Shown here in pieces: positions 27,054 to 35,345 of a stretch of 64,000 nt of DNA (position 1 is its first letter; every line of letters begins with the position of its first letter). The notes below the pieces were generated by a model, which saw only the letters and a program-made list of their open reading frames with translations, was not told the DNA's origin and did no database searches. Both the position numbers and the translations under genes were made by a program. Source of the DNA: CAYOHG01 sp964465125 (GTDB lineage: Bacteria > Planctomycetota > Phycisphaerae > UBA1845 > Fen-1342); assembly GCA_964465125.1 (NCBI GenBank), contig CAYXIO010000014.1, positions 1-64,000 of the forward strand. Direction: 5' to 3'.

Positions 27054-27875
27054 CTACCAGTAGCGCTCGAGGTGGAGGTTGCCGGGATCGCGACGCTGGT
27101 GCGTCTTGAATCCGCGCGACAGCAACTCGTCTTCGCACTCGTCCACCATCTGCGGATTGCCGCAGAGAAAAACGTGGCATTCCTCCGGATCGAGCGGCCA
27201 GCCGACCAGCCCCTCGAAGCTCTCCTCATCCAGAATGACCTGCACTCTTCCGCGCAGTCCGCGCCAGCTTGACGCCATCGGCTCGCGCGTCACGATCGGG
27301 TGATACACGACGCGCGCATCCCTCGACTGGAGGTTCCATAGCTCATCGTGATAGCCCAGGTCGCGCGAGAAGCGGCAGCCGTTCAGGATCGCCACGCGCT
27401 CCCAGCGGTCCTGTCCGTGGTAGGTGCGCAGCATCGAGATGAACGGGGCCAAGCCGGTGCCCGTGGAGACGAACACGAAGTGCTTGCCCGGCGGGACGCC
27501 TTCGAGCGTGAAATCCCCCAGCACGCGCTCGTCCATCCAGATGCGGTCGCCGACGCTCAGGCCGGCCAGCCGCGGCGTGAAGCGGCCGTTTTCAATCAGC
27601 GTGACGTAGAGCTCCAGGTGATCGCGCACCGTGCTCGCGGACGCAATCGAATAGGGCCGACGAATCAGCCGCACGCGCTGCGGCGCATCGGGACGCGCGC
27701 GCTGCGGCGTCGTCGCCGCGGCATCGCCGCCGGGCTTGGGAAGCCCGATCGAAATGTACTGGCCGGGTTCGAACGCCGGTACTTCAACGGAGTCCGGGCG
27801 CACCTTGATGATGAACAGCGCGGGGTTGAGGTCGATCCTCTCGATGATGGTCGCGTTCCGGGCGTCTTCGCTCAT
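27054..27875 (-). CDS. Ferredoxin/flavodoxin-NADP+ reductase
   Basis: A 273-residue FAD enzyme exchanging electrons between NADPH and ferredoxin or flavodoxin. FAD-binding barrel: FEPGQYISIGLP and RRPYSIASAS (the RxYS motif). NADP domain: FVSTGTGLAPFISMLRTY, LNGCRFSRDLGY and HVFLCGNPQMVDE. It ends in the Fpr-type C-terminal YW. The ATG at 27875 is preferred to a GTG at 27896. It is the third gene of a minus-strand run with two NAD-salvage genes, which hints at linked pyridine-nucleotide metabolism; cotranscription is inferred from gaps of about 40-50 nt. Confidence 0.88.
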   Translation of the reverse strand: MSEDARNATIIERIDLNPALFIIKVRPDSVEVPAFEPGQYISIGLPKPGGDAAATTPQRARPDAPQRVRLIRRPYSIASASTVRDHLELYVTLIENGRFTPRLAGLSVGDRIWMDERVLGDFTLEGVPPGKHFVFVSTGTGLAPFISMLRTYHGQDRWERVAILNGCRFSRDLGYHDELWNLQSRDARVVYHPIVTREPMASSWRGLRGRVQVILDEESFEGLVGWPLDPEECHVFLCGNPQMVDECEDELLSRGFKTHQRRDPGNLHLERYW

Positions 27876-27917
27876 CCGTTCACTCGCCTCCCGCACTCCC
27901 GCCGAAGCGCGCCTTCG

Positions 27918-29057
27918 TCAGCGCCGCACCCGAATCGGCAGCTCCGGCATGACGATTTCATCCCCGCGCCCGCACTTGCTGCAATCCACCCAGCGGCCAT
28001 TGTCAAACACGTGCGTGATGTCGCTCGTGAACACGAGAAACGATACCCAGCTCCCTGTGCCGATCGCGTCGATCGGCGCGCGGCAGATGCGAAACGCCGC
28101 CACCTTCTCGGCCGTGAAGCCGCTGCTGACCAGTATCCGAGTCGGCTTCGCGCCGGACTCATCCAGCGCCGCGCGCACGTTGTACACCGCCTCGATGGTG
28201 ACCCCGGCGCCAAAACCGAACCGCTCGAGGGCGCGATGAACCTCGGGCGAGTCGCCGGCCCGCTCCGTAATCCGCCGCACCATCGCCGCCTCGGGCCGGG
28301 CGTGGCCGCCCTGGTGAATGCGTCCGCCGTGCGTATCGACGCGGACCGCCTGGAGCTGCTTTCCGAACGCCTGCGCGGCTTCGCGGCAGACGTCGAGCTC
28401 GCGCCCCTCGAAATCAATCAGCACCGTCAGCGGAACATCCGGAAAGCGCTGCAAGTACGCCTTCGCCGAGGCCACGCTGCTGCCGCCGAAGACCGCGTTC
28501 AGACAATGCGGAATGCTGCCGTAGAGGCGATAGTCGTGCGGCGGCCGATCCCCAACGCGAATGTGCTCTCCGTCGCCGGTGCCCAGCCAGCGGATCACGT
28601 AGCGGTGACCGGCACGCGTGCTCGTGCCGCGCGCTCCACCGATGGCCGCGGCGTAGGCGATCTGCTCGATGATCTCGTAGGGGTAATGCCGCGGGGACAT
28701 GTCGATCACGGGCACGTCGCCGGCGGCGGACACAATCCGGTGCATCTCGGTCGCGGACCCGCTGAACGCGAGCATGCCCAGGTACGTCGTTTCCAGGTTC
28801 ACCAGCTCGCCGAACAGCCCCTCGATCACGAGCACCGCGCCGTTCGCCTCGAAGCGCTCGCCGTCGCTGATGGCGCGGATCGTGACGGGACCGAGACACT
28901 GCTCGTCGATCCAGGTCACCGCGCGGTTCAGCCCGCAGACGATGCCCCCCTGACGCGCAAAGACGCAGTAGCGCACGCGCTTGCTGAACAGCGGCGTGTC
29001 CGTGACGATCGCCGCCGAACGATTGAAGTATTCATCGCTGATCGGTAGCTGCGGCAT
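27918..29057 (-). CDS. Nicotinate phosphoribosyltransferase
   Basis: A 379-residue enzyme converting nicotinate and PRPP to nicotinate mononucleotide in NAD salvage. Family features: FSKRVRYCVFARQGGIVCG, FGELVNLETTYLGMLAFSG (the L-E-T motif), AIGGARGTSTRAG, QAVRVDTHGG and VSSGFTAEKVAAF, then DAIGTGSWV. The length suits the compact family branch. No SD is seen; TAGCAT lies 6 nt before the ATG with TTGTCG 16 nt further up, implying a leaderless promoter. It lies 47 nt after the amidohydrolase that could make its substrate nicotinate. Confidence 0.9.
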   Translation of the reverse strand: MPQLPISDEYFNRSAAIVTDTPLFSKRVRYCVFARQGGIVCGLNRAVTWIDEQCLGPVTIRAISDGERFEANGAVLVIEGLFGELVNLETTYLGMLAFSGSATEMHRIVSAAGDVPVIDMSPRHYPYEIIEQIAYAAAIGGARGTSTRAGHRYVIRWLGTGDGEHIRVGDRPPHDYRLYGSIPHCLNAVFGGSSVASAKAYLQRFPDVPLTVLIDFEGRELDVCREAAQAFGKQLQAVRVDTHGGRIHQGGHARPEAAMVRRITERAGDSPEVHRALERFGFGAGVTIEAVYNVRAALDESGAKPTRILVSSGFTAEKVAAFRICRAPIDAIGTGSWVSFLVFTSDITHVFDNGRWVDCSKCGRGDEIVMPELPIRVRR

Positions 29058-29063
29058 GCGCGC

Positions 29064-29091
29064 ATGCTACCGGGGGTTCGGCTCGCGACAA
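29064..29091 (-). promoter_or_regulatory. Promoter TTGTCG-N16-TAGCAT abutting the nicotinate phosphoribosyltransferase start
   Basis: On the minus strand, -35 TTGTCG (29091-29086) and -10 TAGCAT (29069-29064) are 16 nt apart; the -10 ends 6 nt before the ATG at 29057. The predicted transcript starts at the initiator A. Confidence 0.45.
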
Positions 29092-29104
29092 GCGCGGCGA
29101 GCGG

Positions 29105-29734
29105 CTATTCGCGCCCGGTCTCGCGCGCGATCGCGAGCGCGTCAGACCAGGAGTTGAGGACGCGGACGCCCCAGATTCCGGGCAGGCGCCGCTCAAACCA
29201 GAAGTCGTTGACAACGTCGGCCTCGTGAATGTAGGACGCGCCCAGCCCCTCGGCGCGGGCCTGCTCGTAGCTCAGGTCCCAGGTCTCCACGAGCTCGCGC
29301 ACCACCACCACGTCGCGGCCGCGATAGACCAGCTCGGCGATGTTCGCCTCGACGCAGCAGTCGGTCACGCAGCCGAAGACGGTCCAGCGCGGATCGGGGA
29401 CCGACCGCACGATTTCGTCCAGGTTCGTCCCGTAAAACCCGCTGAACGTCGTCTTGCCGACCCGCTCGATCCGCGCCCCGTTGTGCGCCGCCGCCGACAG
29501 CAGCTCCTCGCGAATCTCGGCCTCCTTGGTGCCGCTCAGGCAGTGCGGCGGGAAGCGCTTCAACTCGAAGTCGTCCGGGCCGTGGGCGTCGGACACGAAC
29601 ACCACCAGGCTCCCCGGCGGCAGCGAGCGCAGCGCCGCGGCCTGGCGCGGCACCAGCGCGTCGACGCGCGGGCTGGCCAGCGGCCCGTGCCGGGTGAACC
29701 CTTCGAGCATGTCGATCACCATCACCTGCATCAT
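29105..29734 (-). CDS. Isochorismatase-family cysteine hydrolase, probable nicotinamidase
   Basis: A 209-residue enzyme with the full triad: Asp in VMVIDMLEGF (~residue 8), Lys in RVGKTTFSGF and Cys in CVTDCCVEANIAELV. The length matches PncA-type nicotinamidases, which turn nicotinamide into nicotinate. The gene stands directly upstream of nicotinate phosphoribosyltransferase, so a nicotinamidase role is the best inference, although the metal-binding DxHxxxH pattern is not obvious (VSDAHGPDDFE). GGGAG lies 6 nt before the ATG at 29734. Confidence 0.8.
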   Translation of the reverse strand: MMQVMVIDMLEGFTRHGPLASPRVDALVPRQAAALRSLPPGSLVVFVSDAHGPDDFELKRFPPHCLSGTKEAEIREELLSAAAHNGARIERVGKTTFSGFYGTNLDEIVRSVPDPRWTVFGCVTDCCVEANIAELVYRGRDVVVVRELVETWDLSYEQARAEGLGASYIHEADVVNDFWFERRLPGIWGVRVLNSWSDALAIARETGRE

Positions 29735-29885
29735 GTCCGACTCCCGCGGGACGGGCTGACAGCGCCGCCCGTCACAGCATAGCGGCCGGCCGCGCCGCGC
29801 CCAGCCGCCCGGGGCCGGGTCTCACCCTTGTCGGGCCGCCGCGGGTGTGTTCTACTCTGCCGTCCTCTGACGGCCGGAGATTCGC

Positions 29886-30866
29886 ATGCGGATTCTGTCG
29901 GGCATTCAACCCTCGGGCACGCTGCATCTGGGGAACTTCTACGGCGCCATTCACCAGCACCTCGAGCTGCAAGCCCGCGACGAGTGCTTCTACTTCATCG
30001 CCAACTACCATTCGCTCACCACGGTGCAGGACGCCCAGCGCCTGCGCGATCTGACGCGCGACGTCGCGATGGATTACCTCGCGCTCGGGCTCGACCCGCA
30101 GCGTGCCACGCTCTTCCGCCAGAGCGACGTGCCCGAGGTCACCGAGCTGGCCTGGATTCTCTCCACGGTCACCGGCATGGGGCTGATGGAGCGCGCCCAC
30201 TCGTACAAGGACAAGACCGCCCGCGGGATCACGCCGTCCGTCGGCCTGTTCTACTATCCGCTGCTGATGGCCGCCGACATCCTGATCTACCGCAGCAACC
30301 TGGTGCCCGTCGGCCGCGACCAGGTGCAGCACATCGAGATGACCCAGGACATCGCCGGCTACTTCAACAACACCTACAAGCCGGTGTTCGCGCGCCCGGA
30401 AGCGCGGCTGAACGAGGCCGCGGTCGTGCCCGGCACCGACGGTCAGAAGATGAGCAAGAGCTACGGCAACACGATCGACATCTTCAGCCCGCCCGACCTC
30501 GTGAAACGCCGCTACTTGAAGGAATTCAAGACCGACAGCACGCCCGTCGAAGCCCCCAAGGACCCGGAGAAGTGCAATCTGTTCGCGCACCTGCGGCTGC
30601 TCGCGCCGTCCGACGAGCTCGAGCAGTGGCGGCAGCGCTACGCCGCCGGCGGCGTCGGCTACGGCGAGGTCAAGAAGCGGCTGGTCGAACTCTACGAGGC
30701 GTCGTTTGGCATGAAACGCGCGGCACGTCAATCCTGGGCGCAGCGCCCGGACGACGTCGAGGATATACTGCGCAGCGGCGCGGTCCGGGCGCGCGCCGTA
30801 GCGCAATCCGTCATGGAGGACGTGCGCAGCGCGTGCGGCATCGTCTGCGCCAGGAAGTCACCGTGA
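29886..30866 (+). CDS. trpS: Tryptophanyl-tRNA synthetase
   Basis: A 326-residue class I synthetase that charges tRNA-Trp. The HIGH-like motif is in GIQPSGTLHLGNFYGA and KMSKS in GTDGQKMSKSYGN; the catalytic core also shows FLAGYH-like FIANYHSLTT and VGRDQVQHIEMTQDI. The length is typical of bacterial TrpRS. GGAG lies 8 nt before the ATG. A weak TTGTCG/TACTCT promoter with 19-nt spacing lies at 29828-29858. It overlaps scpA by 4 nt (GTGA), making a coupled operon. Confidence 0.96.
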   Translation: MRILSGIQPSGTLHLGNFYGAIHQHLELQARDECFYFIANYHSLTTVQDAQRLRDLTRDVAMDYLALGLDPQRATLFRQSDVPEVTELAWILSTVTGMGLMERAHSYKDKTARGITPSVGLFYYPLLMAADILIYRSNLVPVGRDQVQHIEMTQDIAGYFNNTYKPVFARPEARLNEAAVVPGTDGQKMSKSYGNTIDIFSPPDLVKRRYLKEFKTDSTPVEAPKDPEKCNLFAHLRLLAPSDELEQWRQRYAAGGVGYGEVKKRLVELYEASFGMKRAARQSWAQRPDDVEDILRSGAVRARAVAQSVMEDVRSACGIVCARKSP

Positions 30867-31693
30867 GCGAAGAATACCGGGTCCAGCTCGATGTCTTCTC
30901 AGGTCCGCTCGACCTGCTGCTCTTTCTCATCCGCCGCGATGAGCTGGATATCCAAGACATCCAGATTGCCCGGCTGACCGAGCAGTACGTCGAGTACGTA
31001 CGCGTCCTCGAGCAGATCGACCCGAACGCCGCCGGAGACTTTCTCGTCCTCGCCGCCACCCTGCTCGAGATGAAATCGCGCGCCCTGCTGCCCACGCCCC
31101 CGATCGAAGCGCTCGACGACGAAACCGACGACCCGCGTAACCAGCTCGTGCGGCAACTGCTTCAGTACAAGCGCTTCAAGGATGCGGCGGCGGCTCTGGC
31201 CGAGTCCGCCGAAGAACGCCGCAAGCGCTTCGTGCGCCGCCCGGCCGACCTGCCGGCGGAGCTGCGCGGCCTGGATCTCGAGGAAATCGAGCTGTGGGAC
31301 CTGGTGCGCGCCTTCGGCAAGGTGATGTCGGCGATCGGCCGCGGCCCGGGCTCGCATGACGTGCGCTACGATGAGCGGCCGATCGAGTGGTACACGACGA
31401 GCCTGCTCGAATCGCTCGAACGCGGCGCTTCGCGGTCGTTCCAGTCGCTGTTCGTCGAAAGCATGACGCGCGCGGAGATCATCGGCCTGTTCCTGGCCCT
31501 GCTCGAGCTCATCCGCCAGCAGCGCCTGGTCGCTGAGCAGGACCGCGTGCACGGCGAGATCTACCTGTTTCTGCTGGAGGAGGCGGAGCCGTTCGACGCT
31601 CCTGGGGTCGATCCCGGGCCGCTCCTGAGAATCAACCCCACGGCTGAACCCGACCTTCCCGCGACGGAGTCCGAGCATGAGCAAGCCGAGTGA
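30863..31693 (+). CDS. scpA: Segregation and condensation protein A (ScpA)
   Basis: A 276-residue kleisin that bridges SMC heads with ScpB for chromosome condensation. Kleisin N-terminus: YRVQLDVFSGPLDLLLFLI, ELDIQDIQIARLTEQYVEY and DFLVLAATLLEMKSR. The C-terminal winged helix (~residues 190-245) shows VESMTRAEIIGLFLALLELI. The GTG at 30863 overlaps the trpS stop, with AGGAAG 6 nt upstream. The same frame is open far upstream across trpS, but that part is not coding. scpB and smc are not in the window. Confidence 0.93.
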   Translation: MSEEYRVQLDVFSGPLDLLLFLIRRDELDIQDIQIARLTEQYVEYVRVLEQIDPNAAGDFLVLAATLLEMKSRALLPTPPIEALDDETDDPRNQLVRQLLQYKRFKDAAAALAESAEERRKRFVRRPADLPAELRGLDLEEIELWDLVRAFGKVMSAIGRGPGSHDVRYDERPIEWYTTSLLESLERGASRSFQSLFVESMTRAEIIGLFLALLELIRQQRLVAEQDRVHGEIYLFLLEEAEPFDAPGVDPGPLLRINPTAEPDLPATESEHEQAE

Positions 31694-32147
31694 CAAACTG
31701 AAGGAACTGGGAATCGTGCTGCCGCCGGTGCCGACTCCCGTGGCGGCCTACGTGCCGTTCGTGCGGCACGGCGACATGCTGATCCTCAGCGGTCAGATTC
31801 CGGTGCGCGAGGGCAAGGTGGCGTACCAGGGGCAGGTCGGATTCGAGCAGACCGTCGAGGCCGCGCAGGAAGCCGCCAAGCTCTGCACCATCAACGCCCT
31901 GGCGGTCGCCGGCAGCGCCGTCGGCGGAATCGACAACATCGCGCGCGTGCTCAAAGTCGTCGTCTACGTCGCCTCGCACGAGGACTTCCACGAACAGCAC
32001 ATCGTCGCCAACGGCAGCAGCCAGTTGCTTCAGCAGATTTTCGGCGAAAACGGCCGGCACGCCCGGGCCGCCGTCGGAGTCGCCGAGCTGCCGCTGAATT
32101 CGGCGGTCGAGATCGACGTCACGTTCGCCGCGCAGTCGTCCCCGTGA
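31677..32147 (+). CDS. RidA family protein (YjgF/YER057c/UK114)
   Basis: A 156-residue protein of the longer RidA subgroup. Motifs: HGDMLILSGQIPVREGKV, NALAVAGSAVGGIDNIARVLKVVVYVAS (outline) and ARAAVGVAELPLNSAVEIDVTF. RidA enzymes hydrolyse reactive enamines/imines formed by PLP enzymes; the Arg that binds the substrate carboxylate appears as Arg in HARAAVGV. It overlaps the end of scpA by 17 nt, with GGAG 7 nt before its ATG. Confidence 0.9.
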   Translation: MSKPSDKLKELGIVLPPVPTPVAAYVPFVRHGDMLILSGQIPVREGKVAYQGQVGFEQTVEAAQEAAKLCTINALAVAGSAVGGIDNIARVLKVVVYVASHEDFHEQHIVANGSSQLLQQIFGENGRHARAAVGVAELPLNSAVEIDVTFAAQSSP

Positions 32148-32196
32148 GCCGTCCACCCCGATGCGACGCGCTCCGCAGCGTCAGGCCGGTTGCGCC

Positions 32197-33039
32197 ATGA
32201 GCGACGGCTGCTCGATCGGCATCGACATCGGCGGCGGCACCTGCCGGGCCGCATGCGTCGACGCGCGCGGCGCCATACAACGCCTGGAAACGGCTCCGAC
32301 GCCTGCCGACGGCGCACCCGACGCGCTGCGTTCGGTGCTTCGAGAACTCGCCGCCCGGCTGCCGGCGGCCGACGTGCCGGCGGGCTCCACCGCGGGCGTG
32401 GCCATGCCCGGCATTCGCGACGCGAGCGGCCGCGTACTCCGCCGCTCGGTTCACCTGCCCGCCCTGCAAGGCTGCAACGTCGGCGAACTGTTTGCGGCGG
32501 CGCTCGAACGCCCGGTCATCCTCGAAACCGACGTCAACGCGGCCGGCTGGGCCCAGTGGCTCGCGCTACACTCGCCGGATCGATTCCTCTATCTGAGCCT
32601 GGGAACGGGCATCGGCGGCGCGGTCATTCTGCATCGCGAGCTTCTGCGGCACACCGCCGGCTGCGCCGGGCATTTCGGCTTCCTGCTCGGCAGCCTCGAG
32701 GCGGACGCACCGGTCGGCAAGGCGGGCATTCGCGGATGCCTGGAAGCGATGGCCAGCGGTCCGGCCCTCGATGCGGGAGTTTCGCTCGACGACGCCGCCG
32801 ACGCGATCGCATCGGCTCTGGCCAACGTGGCATTCCTCTATCGGCCGGATGTTGTGGCTCTGGGCGGAGGCGTGGTCGAGCATCATGCCGATCTCGTGGC
32901 CCGCATCGAGCGCCGCCTGCGGGTCCGCCTGCCCGACGCCGCCACCTCGATCGTTCCGCGCCCCTCTGTGCACTCGGCTCCGCTCGCGTCCGATCATGCC
33001 GGCGTGATCGGCGCCGCCATGCTCGCGCGAATCCCTTAG
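32197..33039 (+). CDS. ROK family protein (sugar kinase-like)
   Basis: A 280-residue ASKHA-fold protein. Phosphate-1 loop SIGIDIGGGTCRAACVD, AGVAMPGIRD, ETDVNAAGWAQW (the catalytic-type ND motif), LSLGTGIGGAVI and VVALGGGV all match ROK glucokinases. The family zinc motif GHxxxxxxxxxCxCGxxGCxE is degenerate: AGHFGFLLGS then DAPVGKAGIRGCLEAMAS, keeping only one cysteine. The start at 32197 is preferred over an upstream ATG at 32161. It is the fourth gene of the trpS-scpA-ridA run. The substrate is unknown. Confidence 0.85.
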   Translation: MSDGCSIGIDIGGGTCRAACVDARGAIQRLETAPTPADGAPDALRSVLRELAARLPAADVPAGSTAGVAMPGIRDASGRVLRRSVHLPALQGCNVGELFAAALERPVILETDVNAAGWAQWLALHSPDRFLYLSLGTGIGGAVILHRELLRHTAGCAGHFGFLLGSLEADAPVGKAGIRGCLEAMASGPALDAGVSLDDAADAIASALANVAFLYRPDVVALGGGVVEHHADLVARIERRLRVRLPDAATSIVPRPSVHSAPLASDHAGVIGAAMLARIP

Positions 33040-33110
33040 CCCATCTCCAGCGCCCCGCCGGCCTGGCCGATGAAGCCCGTGGGAATCCGCCTCGTTCCCC
33101 GGGGGCTGTG

Positions 33111-33899
33111 ATGGGTCTCGATCTGCACGAATTAACGGACGGGTGGGTCGCGCCGCTCGACGAGCCCGCCGCCCGCATCCTCCGCGACCCCGCCGCCGGC
33201 GATTTCATTCAGCTCCGCATCGACCTCGGTCTCCTCCAGATGGCCACTGACGGCCGACCCGACGGCGCAACTTACGCCGGCTTTCCCTCCGCGCTCGAAT
33301 ACGCCCGGCACGAGCGACGTCTCGGCGCCGGCCTGAAAGCCCAGGATTGGGCCGAGCTCGAGCGCGAGCTGCACCAGCTCAACTACCGCCGAATCGCGTA
33401 CGTCTATCTCTGCGAGGAAGCCGCTTCCGGCGAGGACCCGCAGAAGATCCGTCGCTACGTCGAGCAGGTTCTGCGCGATGTCGATGCGTGCTTCAGCATC
33501 GTGCGGCTTTTCGCGGAGAGCGGCTCGCCGCGTGCCGCGGTCCTGGCCGCGATGCTCCCGACGCTGAGCTACGACCGCGCCAGGTTTCGGGCGAGGAAAT
33601 TCGCGCTCGAAGGAGACTTTGACCAGGCCGTGGACGAGGCCGAGGCGGGAGTCGCGAGCCTGCTGGAACTCATGCAGGAGGCCGAGATGCCGCGCCGCCG
33701 GCAGCAGCGCGACCCGGCGCTGTCCTCCCTTCGCCGGCTCAGCGCCACCCTGCGCAAGCGGCTCGGGGCGCCGCGCACGCTTCGCGAGCAGCTTCGCGAC
33801 GCGCTCGCGGCCGAGGATTTCGAGCTCGCCGCGCAGGTGCGCGATGCGCTTCGACGGCGCGGCAGCTCGGAATCGCTGCTGAATTCCGACGATCAGTAG
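33111..33899 (+). CDS. UVR-motif-containing hypothetical protein
   Basis: A 262-residue protein of unknown function. The N-terminal ~60 residues (DLHELTDGWVAPLDEP, DFIQLRIDLGLLQMATDG) and helical middle (~80-200, including RRIAYVYLCEEAA) match nothing I can name with certainty. The C-terminus holds a UVR-like helix pair (LREQLRDALAAEDFELAAQVRD), as found in UvrB, UvrC and McsA-type proteins, where it mediates protein contacts. The ATG at 33111 follows a G-rich stretch (GGGGGC). It lies 71 nt after the ROK gene, perhaps the last gene of the operon. Confidence 0.75.
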   Translation: MGLDLHELTDGWVAPLDEPAARILRDPAAGDFIQLRIDLGLLQMATDGRPDGATYAGFPSALEYARHERRLGAGLKAQDWAELERELHQLNYRRIAYVYLCEEAASGEDPQKIRRYVEQVLRDVDACFSIVRLFAESGSPRAAVLAAMLPTLSYDRARFRARKFALEGDFDQAVDEAEAGVASLLELMQEAEMPRRRQQRDPALSSLRRLSATLRKRLGAPRTLREQLRDALAAEDFELAAQVRDALRRRGSSESLLNSDDQ

Positions 33900-33938
33900 G
33901 CGCGCCGCCGCGCTGCATCCTCGCGCGGCCTGCACGCT

Positions 33939-35018
33939 TCAGCGCTCGTGGTCCTTGCCGTAGTTCGAGAGCAGCTCGCTCACGTCGGCCAGGTCCACGC
34001 AGCCGTTGCCGTCGAAGTCGATGGTCGCGTACCAGCCCGCATCGCCGTCGCGCAGCCCGAATCCGATCAGCGTCGCGCTCAGGTCCACGAAATCCACGTC
34101 GCCGTCGCCGTCGACGTCGCCGTTGCGCTCCGCCAGCAGCGTGCGCATCACGAACGCCTGCACGTAGAACTCGTTGTCGCCGACCGGGCAGTGTCCTTGG
34201 TCCTCCACCAGCCGCAACGACGCCGGCACGCGCTGCGAAAGCAGCTCGTCGTACAGCATCTGGCTCTGCTCCCACGGGTGAATCTGGTCGAGCAGGCCGT
34301 GCGAGATGTCGAACGGCGGATCGGCGTCGCTGGCGTGCACAAGGGCGCCGGCTTCGGTCACCAGCTCGACCTCCTCGGCCCAGTCCGGATCGTCCTGGTG
34401 GTTGATCACCTGGCCGAGACAAACGCCGAGCATCTGCGACGCTGGGGAGATGCAAGGTTCGAACGACGGCCCCAGCGTGAAGAAATCCACCGCCGGGCAA
34501 TAGACGACCGCTGCGTTGACCGCACCTGAATACCCGAGGTTGCCGCCGACTTCTCCTTCGAGTCCCGGCTCGTCGCCGGTGACACCCAGCATCGCGGAGA
34601 GGTGCCCCCCCGCCGACCCGCCCCACGACGCGATCCGATCGGGATCGAGTTCATAGTTCGCCGCGTTGGCGCGCAACCAGCGCACCGCGCCCTTGCAGTC
34701 GTGCAGTGGATCGGGCCAGACGCCTTCGCCGGTCAATCGGTAGTTGATGCTCGCCACCGCGAAGCCGCGCCCCACCATCGGCTCGACGCGCGACCAGGGC
34801 AGATCGCCTTTGTCGCCCGTTTCCCAACCGCCGCCGTGAATCCAAACCAGCACCGGATGCAGTTCGTGATCAAACCCGATCGGCAGGTACAGATCGAGAC
34901 GCTGCTGAACATGGTCGGTTCCGTAGGCCAGGTCGATGTAGTCCGGCGGGCGATCCGCGAGCGCGATCGAGACGAGCAGCAGGCCGGTCCCCAGTGCCAC
35001 GCAGCGGCGTGTCAGCAC
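33939..35018 (-). CDS. Secreted alpha/beta-hydrolase (esterase) with dockerin-like C-terminus
   Basis: A 359-residue protein from a GTG at 35018, supported by GGGAGG about 6 nt upstream; a TTG at 35048 is less likely. Signal peptide: LGTGLLLVSIALA. The hydrolase domain has the oxyanion motif VWIHGGGWETGD, the nucleophile in SWGGSAGGHLSAM and an acid/His region near ISHGLLDQIHP and QGHCPVGDNEFY, typical of the BD-FAE/HSL-like esterase group. The last ~60 residues carry dockerin-like repeats (NGDVDGDGDVDFVDL, DFDGNGCVDLADV). Unlike the three proteases it lacks a near-terminal cysteine. It probably acts on extracellular polysaccharide or lipid esters. Confidence 0.85.
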   Translation of the reverse strand: MLTRRCVALGTGLLLVSIALADRPPDYIDLAYGTDHVQQRLDLYLPIGFDHELHPVLVWIHGGGWETGDKGDLPWSRVEPMVGRGFAVASINYRLTGEGVWPDPLHDCKGAVRWLRANAANYELDPDRIASWGGSAGGHLSAMLGVTGDEPGLEGEVGGNLGYSGAVNAAVVYCPAVDFFTLGPSFEPCISPASQMLGVCLGQVINHQDDPDWAEEVELVTEAGALVHASDADPPFDISHGLLDQIHPWEQSQMLYDELLSQRVPASLRLVEDQGHCPVGDNEFYVQAFVMRTLLAERNGDVDGDGDVDFVDLSATLIGFGLRDGDAGWYATIDFDGNGCVDLADVSELLSNYGKDHER

Positions 35019-35345
35019 GTTGTTCCCTCCCCCCGTTGGGCGGCGCAACGGACGCCGCGCGACTACTCCACCTTCGAGTCTTCAATACGAACGCTACCGC
35101 CGGCGGCGAACCGTCTGAGGCCCGGCCGCCGCGTGCCCTGACACGCCGGCCTGCGACCCTCCGTCGCAGTCGGCCGGCGCGATTCGCGGACCTGCCCGCG
35201 GCGTTTCGAGGCGTCGCGCGCCTATCGGACTTTTTCGCGCGGCTCGCCCGATTTCCGTGACCGGAGCTTCGGCTACTATACGTCTAGTAACGCAACGAGA
35301 GCCTTGTAACCCGGCCCAAACGTCCCCCGGCCCCGGAGGTGCTCC
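35019..35345. other. 327-nt divergent intergenic region
   Basis: It contains a TACTAT -10-like hexamer (35274-35279) for the S41 protease and its strong SD GGAGGT (35335-35340). No gene or stable RNA is recognised. Confidence 0.4.

Noticed and set aside
29828..31693. A 621-codon frame apparently fusing a long N-terminus to ScpA
   Set aside because: The first ~345 codons lie out of frame over trpS and are Arg/Ala/Pro-rich; the GTG at 30863 overlapping the trpS stop with an SD is the natural start.
32190..33110. N-terminal extension of the UVR-motif protein through the ROK gene
   Set aside because: It is an alternative frame of the ROK gene with Arg/Gly-rich composition; the ATG at 33111 starts the protein-like sequence.
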